DNA from: Schlegelella_A sp035493195
GTDB lineage: Bacteria > Pseudomonadota > Gammaproteobacteria > Burkholderiales > Burkholderiaceae_C
NCBI GenBank assembly: GCA_035493195.1
Contig: DATJIM010000090.1
Coordinates: 1 to 11,081 of the forward strand
Reading direction: 5' to 3'
DNA length: 11,081 nucleotides
The notes under the pieces: generated by a model
What the model saw: the letters and a program-made list of their open reading frames with translations, nothing else
Told to the model about the DNA's origin: nothing
Database searches by the model: none
Translations under genes and position numbers: made by a program
Shown here: piece by piece, positions 5,677 through 11,081 of the stretch
How the letters are laid out: each line of letters opens with the position of its first letter
Position numbering within the stretch: the stretch's first letter is position 1

Positions 5677-6684
5677 GTGAACATCATCATCCTCGACGAC
5701 TACCAGGACGCGGTGCGCAAGCTGAAGTGCGCATCGATCCTCGAGCACCTCAACACCAAGGTCTTCACGAACACCGTCAAGGGATTCGGCCAGCTCTCGG
5801 TCCGCGTCCGCGACGCCGACGTGCTCGTGCTCATCCGCGAGCGCAGCCAGTTCCCGCGCCAGCTGCTCGAGAAGCTCCCCAAGCTCAAGCTCATCGCGCA
5901 GACCGGCCGCGTCGGCCCGCACATCGACATCGAGGCGTGCACGCGGCTCGGCATCGCCGTCGCCGAAGGCGTCGGCTCGCCGGTCGCGCCCGCCGAGCTG
6001 ACGTGGGCGCTGATCCTGGCGGCGATGCGGCGGCTGCCGCACTACATCAGCACGCTCAAGCACGGAGCGTGGCAGCAGTCGGGGCTGAAGGCGGCGTCGA
6101 TGCCGCCGAACTTCGGCATCGGCATGGCGCTGCGCGGCCGCACGCTCGGCATCTGGGGCTACGGCAAGATCGGCCAGCTCGTCGCCGGCTATGGCAAGGC
6201 GTTCGGCATGCGCGTGCTGGTCTGGGGCAGTGAGGCGAGCCGCGAGCGCGCCGTCGCCGACGGCTTCGAGGCGGTGGCCGACCGCGACGACCTCTTCGAG
6301 CAGTCCGACGTGCTCACGCTGCACCTGCGCCTCGTCGACGCGACGCGCGGCATCGTCAAGGTCGAATCGCTGCTGAAGATGAAGCCGGCGGCGCTCATCG
6401 TCAACACGTCTCGGGCTGAGCTGATCGCGGAGGGCGCGCTCGTCACGGCGCTCAATCGCGGCCGCCCCGGGATGGCGGCGGTCGACGTCTTCGAGGCCGA
6501 GCCGACCTTGCAGGGTCACCTCCTGCTTCGACTCGAGAACGCCGTCTGCACGCCGCACATCGGCTACGTCGAGCTCGACAGCTACGAGCTCTATTTCCGC
6601 GCCGCGTTCGAGAACGTCGTCAACTTCGTCGAGGGCCGGCCGACCAACATCGTCAATCCCGAGGCGCTCAAGGTGCGCCATTGA
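5677..6684 (+). CDS. D-2-hydroxyacid dehydrogenase family protein
   Basis: An NAD(P)-dependent oxidoreductase that should interconvert a 2-keto acid and a D-2-hydroxy acid; the substrate is unknown. The 335-residue protein has the family layout: an N-terminal substrate-domain half (1-105), a Rossmann domain with GYGKIG at 161-166, and a C-terminal helix returning to the substrate domain. The catalytic triad is complete: Arg246 in VNTSRAELI, Glu275 in DVFEAEP and His294 in CTPHIGY, with spacing nearly that of E. coli SerA. After the second Rossmann strand the sequence reads VLVWGSEASRERA. It has no clear Asp at the usual NAD-selecting position, so NADP use is possible. The GTG start at 5677 is the natural one (VNIIILDDYQ) but has no evident Shine-Dalgarno sequence. 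The stop overlaps the next gene's TTG start by four bases; it is the first gene of a four-gene run. Confidence 0.9.
   Translation: MNIIILDDYQDAVRKLKCASILEHLNTKVFTNTVKGFGQLSVRVRDADVLVLIRERSQFPRQLLEKLPKLKLIAQTGRVGPHIDIEACTRLGIAVAEGVGSPVAPAELTWALILAAMRRLPHYISTLKHGAWQQSGLKAASMPPNFGIGMALRGRTLGIWGYGKIGQLVAGYGKAFGMRVLVWGSEASRERAVADGFEAVADRDDLFEQSDVLTLHLRLVDATRGIVKVESLLKMKPAALIVNTSRAELIAEGALVTALNRGRPGMAAVDVFEAEPTLQGHLLLRLENAVCTPHIGYVELDSYELYFRAAFENVVNFVEGRPTNIVNPEALKVRH
6670..6675 (+). promoter_or_regulatory. Ribosome binding site supporting the TTG start of the MFS gene
   Basis: AAGGTG within the end of the dehydrogenase gene lies 5 bases before TTG at 6681. It supports the uncommon TTG start, as no in-frame ATG exists before residue 41, which is inside the first membrane helix region. 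Confidence 0.5.
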
Positions 6685-7889
6685 GCAGCGGCGTCGCGCC
6701 CGCGGGCGAGCCCGCGGCAACGGCTGTCGCGGGCCCCCAGCGCCTCGGCCAGGTCCGCTGGTCGCTCCTGTTCGGCAACTTCGTCATCGGCTGCGGCGTG
6801 ATGGCGCCGGTCGGGACGCTTCCCGACATCTCGCGCGCGCTCGACGTCTCGGTCGCCGTCGCCGGCCAGCTCGTCGCCGTCGCCGCGGTGGTGATGTGCT
6901 TCGGTGCGCCGCTGCTCGCGAGCTGGGTCGGCGGCATCGACCGCAGGAAGCTGCTCGCCGCATCGCTCGCGTGGTACGCGATCGGGCACGCGCTCTGCGC
7001 GCTGATGCCGAGCTTTTCCGCGCTGCTCGTCGTGCGCGCGGCGACCGTTCTCGGCGCCGCCGTCTTCACTCCGCAGGCCGCGGCATCGATCGGCGCGATG
7101 ACCTCGCCCGCCGAGCGCGCAGGTGCGATCACGTTCATCTTCATCGGCTGGTCGATCGCTTCGGTCGTCGGCATGCCGATGTCGGCCTGGCTCGGCGACA
7201 CGTTCGGCTGGCAGAGCGCGTTCCTCGCGGTCGCCGCGATCGGCGCGGTCGGCGCGGCGTGGGTCTGGGCGACGATGCCCGCCGGCGTTCGCCCGCCGTC
7301 GCTCACGCTCGCGTCGTGGCGGGCGGCGTTCGGCAGCCCGGTGCTGATGGCGATCGTCCTCGTCACCGCGCTCGCCGGCGCCGCCCAGTTCACGCTGTTC
7401 TCCTACTTCGCGCCGTACTTCAAGGAAGTGATCGGCGCGAGCACGCGCGAGATCACGCTCCTGTTCGCCGTCTTCGGGGTGTTCGGCGTCGTTGGCAACA
7501 CACTCGCGTCGCGCCATGTCGACCGCTTCGGCCCGGACCGCTCGGTCGACTTCGCGCTCGCCTTGATGACGGTCTCGCTGCTCGCGTGGCCGCTCGCGAC
7601 GGGCACGCTCGCTGCCGCGCTCGTCATCGTGCCGTGGGGACTGGCATGCTTTTCGATGCAGTCGATGCAGCAAGCGCGGCTCGGCGCCGCCGCACCCGGC
7701 CTCGCGCCGGCGCTGATGGCGCTCAACACGTCGGCGATCTACCTCGGCCAGGCGGCGGGCGCAGCCGGCGGCGGGTGGCTGATCGCGCACCACGGCTACG
7801 AATCGCTCAGCTTCGCCGGTCTCGGCTGGATGGCCATCGCGATCGCGCTCAGCGTCTGGGCCGCGCACGCGCGCCGGCGCGCGCCATGA
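6681..7889 (+). CDS. Major facilitator superfamily transporter (drug:H+ antiporter-1-like)
   Basis: A 402-residue integral inner-membrane protein with about twelve hydrophobic segments, beginning after a short Ala/Gly-rich cytoplasmic tail (1-25). Family marks include the helix 2-3 loop GGIDRRKLL (84-92) and a matching loop in the second half, RHVDRFGPDRS (278-288). FIGWSIASVVGMPMSAWLGDTFGW (154-177) recalls motif C of proton antiporters. This places it among DHA1-type exporters such as the AraJ/YdhP group, which pump sugars, drugs or metabolites out with proton entry; the cargo cannot be read from sequence. Translation probably starts at TTG 6681, overlapping the dehydrogenase stop (TTGA), and the stop overlaps the first chromate-transporter ATG (ATGA). 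The coupling suggests that the exporter and dehydrogenase are made together. Confidence 0.9.
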   Translation: MSSGVAPAGEPAATAVAGPQRLGQVRWSLLFGNFVIGCGVMAPVGTLPDISRALDVSVAVAGQLVAVAAVVMCFGAPLLASWVGGIDRRKLLAASLAWYAIGHALCALMPSFSALLVVRAATVLGAAVFTPQAAASIGAMTSPAERAGAITFIFIGWSIASVVGMPMSAWLGDTFGWQSAFLAVAAIGAVGAAWVWATMPAGVRPPSLTLASWRAAFGSPVLMAIVLVTALAGAAQFTLFSYFAPYFKEVIGASTREITLLFAVFGVFGVVGNTLASRHVDRFGPDRSVDFALALMTVSLLAWPLATGTLAAALVIVPWGLACFSMQSMQQARLGAAAPGLAPALMALNTSAIYLGQAAGAAGGGWLIAHHGYESLSFAGLGWMAIAIALSVWAAHARRRAP

Positions 7890-8470
7890 GCGCGGTCACC
7901 GACGAGGCCGTCGACGAGGCGCGACCGCGGCCGGCTTCGCTCGGCGAGCTCTTCTTCGCCTTCAACCGCCTCGCGCTGCAGGGCTTCGGCGGCGTGCTGC
8001 CGGTCGCGCAGCGCGAGCTCGTCGAGCGACTCGGCTGGGTCACGCGCGCCGAATTCATCGAGGTCCTCTCGCTCGGCCAGGTGCTGCCGGGGCCGAACGT
8101 CGTCAACCTCGCGCTCATGCTCGGCGACCGCTTCTTCGGCCTTCGCGGCGCGTTGGCCGCGCTCGGCGGCATGCTCGCGGCGCCGCTCGTCATCGTCCTC
8201 GTTCTCACCGCCGCGTACGCCGAGCTCGCCGGCATCGCGGTGGTCGCCGGGGCGCTGCGCGGCATGGGCGCGGTCGCTGCCGGCCTCATCCTCGCGACCG
8301 CGATCAGGCTGATGTCGACGCTGCGCGCGAGCCTGCTCGGGCCTTGGCTCGCGGCCGCGTTCGTCGTCGTCACGTTCGTGACGATCGCGATCGTTCGCTT
8401 GCCGCTGATCTGGGTCGTGATCGGCCTCGGTGGCGTGGCGATCGCGATCGCGTGGTGGCAGTTGCGATGA
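7886..8470 (+). CDS. Chromate transporter family protein, N-terminal-type half
   Basis: A 194-residue membrane protein equal to one half of a full-length ChrA (about 400 residues), so it belongs to the short-chain chromate ion transporter (SCHR) group. Family motifs are present: LALQGFGGVLPVAQRELVERLGW (29-51), LSLGQVLPGPNVVN (61-74) and the glycine-rich LGDRFFGLRGALAALGGMLAAP (79-100). About five or six hydrophobic segments follow. Such proteins work in pairs of opposite topology, exporting chromate, though many family members have not been tested on chromate. The start is ATG 7886, overlapping the MFS stop by four bases; the frame is open further upstream inside the MFS gene, but that part is only a shadow reading. 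The stop overlaps the next half-transporter by four bases. Confidence 0.9.
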   Translation: MSAVTDEAVDEARPRPASLGELFFAFNRLALQGFGGVLPVAQRELVERLGWVTRAEFIEVLSLGQVLPGPNVVNLALMLGDRFFGLRGALAALGGMLAAPLVIVLVLTAAYAELAGIAVVAGALRGMGAVAAGLILATAIRLMSTLRASLLGPWLAAAFVVVTFVTIAIVRLPLIWVVIGLGGVAIAIAWWQLR

Positions 8471-9027
8471 GCATCTTCCACCCGGCGCTGCCCTTGGCCG
8501 ACCTGCTCGGCCTGTTCGGACACTTTCTCATGCTCAGCCTGCTCGCCGTCGGCGGCGCGATCACGACCGCGCCCGACATGCACCGCTACGTCGTCGCCGA
8601 GCACGGCTGGATCAGCGGCGCGCAGTTCACGTCGTCGATCGCGCTCGCTCAGGCCGCGCCGGGGCCGAACGTGCTCTTCGTCGCCGTCATCGGCTGGAAC
8701 GTCGCCGGCCCGCTCGGCGCGCTGGCGACGATGACGGGGACGCTGCTGCCTTCGACCGCGCTCACGCTCTTCGTCTCGCGCTGGGGTGCGCAGCGTCGCG
8801 AGACGCGCGGCGTGCGCGCGTTCACGGCCGGGCTGACGCCGCTCACGATCGGCCTCCTCGTCGCGACCGGGTGGCTGCTCGTGCGGCCGTACGTTCGCGA
8901 CGAGCGCCACGCGGTCGGCGCGATCGTGCTCGTCGGCATCGCGATCGTCGGCATGCTGAGGACGAAGCTGAGCCCGATGTGGTTCGTCGCGCTCGGCGCG
9001 ATCGCCGGCGCGCTCGGCTGGATTTGA
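8467..9027 (+). CDS. Chromate transporter family protein, partner half
   Basis: A 186-residue membrane protein, the second half-size chromate transporter. It has the parallel motifs FLMLSLLAVGGAITTAPDMHRYVV (20-43), ALAQAAPGPNVLFVAVIGWNVAGPLGA (59-85) and TRGVRAFTAGLTPLTIGLLVATGW (113-136), followed by two more hydrophobic segments. Both halves keep the PGPN core, as expected for a gene pair derived from the internal repeat of ChrA. The ATG at 8467 overlaps the previous stop by four bases (ATGA) with no strong Shine-Dalgarno sequence, so translational coupling is likely. This would deliver the two halves in equal amounts, presumably as a heterodimer. No chrB-type regulator or chromate reductase gene is visible nearby. 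It is the last gene of the run and is followed by an inverted-repeat block. Confidence 0.9.
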   Translation: MSIFHPALPLADLLGLFGHFLMLSLLAVGGAITTAPDMHRYVVAEHGWISGAQFTSSIALAQAAPGPNVLFVAVIGWNVAGPLGALATMTGTLLPSTALTLFVSRWGAQRRETRGVRAFTAGLTPLTIGLLVATGWLLVRPYVRDERHAVGAIVLVGIAIVGMLRTKLSPMWFVALGAIAGALGWI

Positions 9028-9033
9028 GCGCGG

Positions 9034-9108
9034 GGCCGGCCGCCGGGCCGCTCCCAAGGCCGGCCGCGCCCCCTCGCGGGGCAGCGAACGAAGAGAGCGT
9101 GGGGCGCG
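9034..9108. repeat. GC-rich inverted-repeat block between convergent genes (REP-like or bidirectional terminator)
   Basis: The 83 bases between the chromate-transporter stop and the upp stop hold several inverted repeats. GGCCGGCC occurs at 9034-9041 and 9058-9065. CGCGCCCC (9065-9072) pairs perfectly with GGGGCGCG (9101-9108). Inside it, GCCCC (9068-9072) can instead pair with GGGGC (9078-9082) around a 5-base loop. There is no T run, so a simple intrinsic terminator is not shown. The wording CCCTCGCGGGGCAGCGAACGA resembles intergenic repeats I recall from Burkholderiales genomes; that comparison is from memory and is the weakest part of the call. Confidence 0.5.
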
Positions 9109-9110
9109 TG

Positions 9111-9737
9111 TCAGCGCGTCCCGAAGATGCGGTCGCCAGCGTCGCCGAGTCCCGGGATGATGTAGCCGTTGCCGTCGAGGCGGCTGTCGACCGCCGCCGC
9201 CCAGCAGCGCACGTCGGGATGCGCGGCGGTGAGCGCGGCGATCCCCTCGGGCGCGGCGACGAGGACGAGCGCGCGGATGTCGGTCGCGCCGCGCGATTTC
9301 AGCAGCGCGATCGCCGAGTTCATCGAGCCTCCGGTCGCGAGCATCGGGTCGAGGACGATCGCGGTGCGCGCGTGCAGATCATTGGCGAGACGGTCGACAT
9401 ACGGTTCCGGCTGCAACGTCGCGTGGTTGCGGGCGATGCCGACGACGCTGACTTTCGCGTTCGGGATCGTGTCGAGGACGCCGTCGAGCATGCCGAGCCC
9501 GGCGCGCAGGATCGGCACGACGGTCACCTTCTTGCCGCTCAGGCGCGGCACGTCGATCGGCCCGCTCCAGCACTGGACGCGGACGGTCTCCAGCGGAAAG
9601 TCGGCGGTCGCCTCGTACGTCAGCAGCCGCCCGAGCTCGGCGGTGATCTCGCGAAAGCTCTTCGTCGACAGCCCCTCTTCGCGCAACAGCCCGATCTTGT
9701 GCCGCACCAGCGGGTGCTTGAGCTCGATGACCGGCAT
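9111..9737 (-). CDS. upp: Uracil phosphoribosyltransferase
   Basis: Salvages uracil by joining it to PRPP to give UMP and pyrophosphate, in the cytoplasm. The 208-residue protein is the exact length of E. coli Upp and aligns with it end to end. It has VKHPLVRHK-like ELKHPLVRHKIG near the start, VTVVPILRAGLGM (71-83), the PRPP loop VLDPMLATGGS (128-138) and VAAPEGIAAL (160-169). The uracil-binding YIIPGLGDAGDRIFGT (192-207) closes the protein. The start is fixed by AAGGGAG five bases upstream on the minus strand (complement of 9743-9749). That site lies inside the end of rlmB, and the two genes share one base as TGATG, so translation is probably coupled. The usual uraA permease is not adjacent in this window. 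Confidence 0.97.
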   Translation of the reverse strand: MPVIELKHPLVRHKIGLLREEGLSTKSFREITAELGRLLTYEATADFPLETVRVQCWSGPIDVPRLSGKKVTVVPILRAGLGMLDGVLDTIPNAKVSVVGIARNHATLQPEPYVDRLANDLHARTAIVLDPMLATGGSMNSAIALLKSRGATDIRALVLVAAPEGIAALTAAHPDVRCWAAAVDSRLDGNGYIIPGLGDAGDRIFGTR

Positions 9738-10492
9738 CAGCTCTCCCTTGCCCTGATCCGCTGGCGCACCGCCTCGTACAGACAGACGCCGCTCGCGACC
9801 GAGACGTTGAGGCTCTCGACGGCGCCCTTCATCGGCACCTTGACGAGCTCGTCGCACGTGCGCGCGACGAGCTGGCGCATGCCGCGGCCCTCGGCACCGA
9901 GGACGAAGGCAACGGGCCCGCGCAGGTCGACGTCGTAGAGCGACCGCGTCGCCGCGTCGCTGGTGCCGACGACCGCGACGTCGCGCTCCTTCAGCTCGCC
10001 GAGCGTGCGTGCGAGATTGGTCACCATCAGGTACGGGACCGTCTCGGCGGCACCGCTCGCGACCTTGGCGACGGTCGCGTTGATTCCGACCGCGTGGTCC
10101 TTCGGCGCGACGACGGCGTGGACGCCGGCACCGTCGGCGACGCGCAGGCACGCGCCGAGGTTGTGCGGGTCGGTGACGCCGTCGAGCGCGAGGACGAGCG
10201 GTGTCTCGCCGGCCGCGGCGACTTCGTCGAGCAGGTCGTCGAGCGAGTGGCGCGCCGGCAGTGGCGCGACCCGCGCGGCGACGCCCTGGTGCGCGTCGCT
10301 CTTCGCGAGCGCGCGGACGCGCGCCGCGTCGCTCTCGACCACGCGGACTCCGGCTGCGGTCGCGCGCTCGACGAGCTGGCGCATGCGGCCGTCGCGGCGC
10401 GCGGCATCGACGTGGACCTCGAGCACCGATGAAGGCGCCGTCTTGAGGCGGACCGTGACGGCGTGGAATCCGAACAGCGCGCGATCGGGCAT
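9737..10492 (-). CDS. rlmB: 23S rRNA (guanosine-2'-O-)-methyltransferase RlmB
   Basis: A SPOUT-class (TrmH/SpoU) enzyme that uses S-adenosylmethionine to methylate the ribose of a conserved guanosine in domain V of 23S rRNA (G2251 in E. coli). The 251-residue protein has an N-terminal L30e-like RNA-binding domain (about 4-80, starting FGFHAV) and the trefoil-knot domain. Motif 1 is DPHNLGACLRVADG (108-121, with Asn111 and Arg117), motif 2 VLGAEGRGMRQLV (197-209) and motif 3 VPMKGAVESLNVSVASG (219-235). All are intact. The ATG start at 10492 gives the normal MxxxxLFGxHAV N-terminus, though the upstream 20 bases hold no good Shine-Dalgarno sequence. It sits 30 bases after the membrane acyltransferase gene and overlaps upp by one base. 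Confidence 0.96.
   Translation of the reverse strand: MPDRALFGFHAVTVRLKTAPSSVLEVHVDAARRDGRMRQLVERATAAGVRVVESDAARVRALAKSDAHQGVAARVAPLPARHSLDDLLDEVAAAGETPLVLALDGVTDPHNLGACLRVADGAGVHAVVAPKDHAVGINATVAKVASGAAETVPYLMVTNLARTLGELKERDVAVVGTSDAATRSLYDVDLRGPVAFVLGAEGRGMRQLVARTCDELVKVPMKGAVESLNVSVASGVCLYEAVRQRIRARES
9743..9749 (-). promoter_or_regulatory. Ribosome binding site of upp, inside rlmB
   Basis: Read on the minus strand, AAGGGAG lies 5 bases before the upp ATG. It is placed within the last codons of rlmB, so upp can be initiated independently as well as by ribosomes that finish rlmB at the TGATG junction. Confidence 0.7.
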
Positions 10493-10522
10493 GCGGCGAT
10501 GGTAGGCGAGCCGGCCGCCGCT

Positions 10523-11081
10523 TCAATGGCGCAGCGTCGTGACGAGCAGCAGGATGCCGATCAGCACCGGCTGGTGCAGCATGTAGAAGCTGAGGCTCCA
10601 GCGGCCGAGCACGGCGAGCGGATGGAGGCCGCGCGGCAGCGCGCCGCGCACGAGCGCCGGCCGGTGCGCGAGCAGCCAGTCGCTCGCCGCCGCGCCCCAC
10701 CAGACGACGCCGAGCCACGGCAGCACCGGCGCGTAGTCCTCGGTGACAGGCAGATGGGTGACGAGGCCGAGCCAGTTCGTCCAGCGGGTGTCGAAGAACG
10801 GGTCGCTGACAAGCTTCGGCAGCACGCTCGCGACGAGGCCGAGCGGCCAGCGCCAGGCGCCCCACGACGTCGTGAAGCGGACGATGATGAGGATGAGGGC
10901 GATGCCGTGCAGCACGCCGAAGCTGATGAAGCTGTTCGGAAACATGATCGCCGAGCCGAGCGTGACGAGCACCGCGCAGCCGGCGATCTGCAGCCAGCGG
11001 CGCCAGAAGCGGTCGAGCGGCTGTCCTTGCGCGGACGCGATCGCCTGGCCTGCGCCGACGCACGCCATGAAGAGCGTGACG
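10523..11081 (-). CDS. Membrane acyltransferase, DUF1624 / heparan-alpha-glucosaminide N-acetyltransferase-like (5' end outside window)
   Basis: The frame is open to the window edge: codons before the Met at 11068 read VTLF, giving VTLFMACVGAGQAIA, a membrane helix that matches the interior of the family. The N-terminal part is therefore missing. The visible 186 residues contain RFWRRWLQIAGCAVLVTLGSAIMF, SFISFGVLHGIALILIIVRF (the conserved GxLHGIA segment), further membrane helices, and the closing LGRWSLSFYMLHQPVLIGILLLV, a C-terminal mark of the family. Human HGSNAT moves acetyl groups across the lysosomal membrane to heparan sulfate; the bacterial members' substrates are largely unknown and may be envelope glycans. 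It lies upstream of rlmB with a 30-base gap, so the three minus-strand genes may share a transcript. Confidence 0.87.
   Translation of the reverse strand, partial: VTLFMACVGAGQAIASAQGQPLDRFWRRWLQIAGCAVLVTLGSAIMFPNSFISFGVLHGIALILIIVRFTTSWGAWRWPLGLVASVLPKLVSDPFFDTRWTNWLGLVTHLPVTEDYAPVLPWLGVVWWGAAASDWLLAHRPALVRGALPRGLHPLAVLGRWSLSFYMLHQPVLIGILLLVTTLRH

Noticed and set aside
6896..7885. N-terminal extension of the first chromate transporter into the MFS gene
   Set aside because: The frame is open by base composition only; the extension is Arg-rich and lies within the transmembrane coding part of the MFS gene.
8441..8455. GCGATCGC-type octamer palindromes (HIP1-like)
   Set aside because: They coincide with Ala-Ile codons in membrane helices in GC-rich DNA and are not spaced like a repeat family.
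6591..9057. Long minus-strand frames opposite the MFS and chromate-transporter genes (about 400 codons each)
   Set aside because: Their translations are Arg/Asp/Ala-rich low complexity, as expected opposite strongly GC3-biased genes, while the plus strand encodes recognisable membrane families.
9111..11063. A single 650-codon minus-strand frame spanning upp, rlmB and the acyltransferase region
   Set aside because: Only the last 208 codons are real (upp). The rest is an Arg/Ala-rich shadow reading of rlmB and the membrane gene; these have intact families in another frame.

Overview
This window is very GC-rich, densely coding DNA of the kind found in Betaproteobacteria, most likely a Burkholderiales-type or related, possibly uncultured, lineage. 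The evidence is the gene content (YheS-type ABC-F ATPase, Ohr, LexA with CTG-N10-CAG boxes, DUF1993, RlmB, Upp), the proteobacterial-type LexA boxes, strong third-position GC bias, and frequent GTG/TTG starts with 1-4 base gene overlaps. Taxonomy is inferred from protein style only. There is no tRNA, rRNA, CRISPR array, insertion sequence, prophage gene or toxin-antitoxin pair that I can support.

Layout. (1) 1-1990, plus strand: the C-terminal three quarters or so of an ABC-F protein (yheS), followed 25 bases later by ohr (organic hydroperoxide reductase). (2) 2000-2971, minus strand: an L-asparaginase, convergent with ohr and divergent from lexA. (3) 2972-3041: an AT-rich intergenic region with two tandem LexA boxes. 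(4) 3042-5041, plus strand: lexA, a 4-base-overlapping outer-membrane beta-barrel gene, and a small unrecognised gene. (5) 5051-5575, minus strand: a DUF1993 protein. (6) 5677-9027, plus strand: a tight four-gene run of D-2-hydroxyacid dehydrogenase, MFS transporter and two half-size chromate transporters; each junction is a 4-base stop/start overlap. (7) 9028-9110: a GC-rich inverted-repeat block between convergent genes. (8) 9111-11081, minus strand: upp and rlmB overlapping by one base, and the C-terminal part of a DUF1624/HGSNAT-like membrane acyltransferase that continues past the window edge.

How the genes relate: most are housekeeping or stress-response genes (ribosome rescue/translation factor, peroxide detoxification, SOS repressor, rRNA methylation, pyrimidine salvage). 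The regulatory logic that can be read directly is LexA autoregulation through two boxes; the same boxes sit in front of the divergent asparaginase, and the beta-barrel gene is translationally attached to lexA, so both may follow the SOS response. The four-gene run at 5677-9027 looks like one transcription unit joining an oxidoreductase to efflux/anion transport; its substrate cannot be read from sequence. I found no clearly new multi-gene system; the points that merit a second look are modest and are listed as findings.
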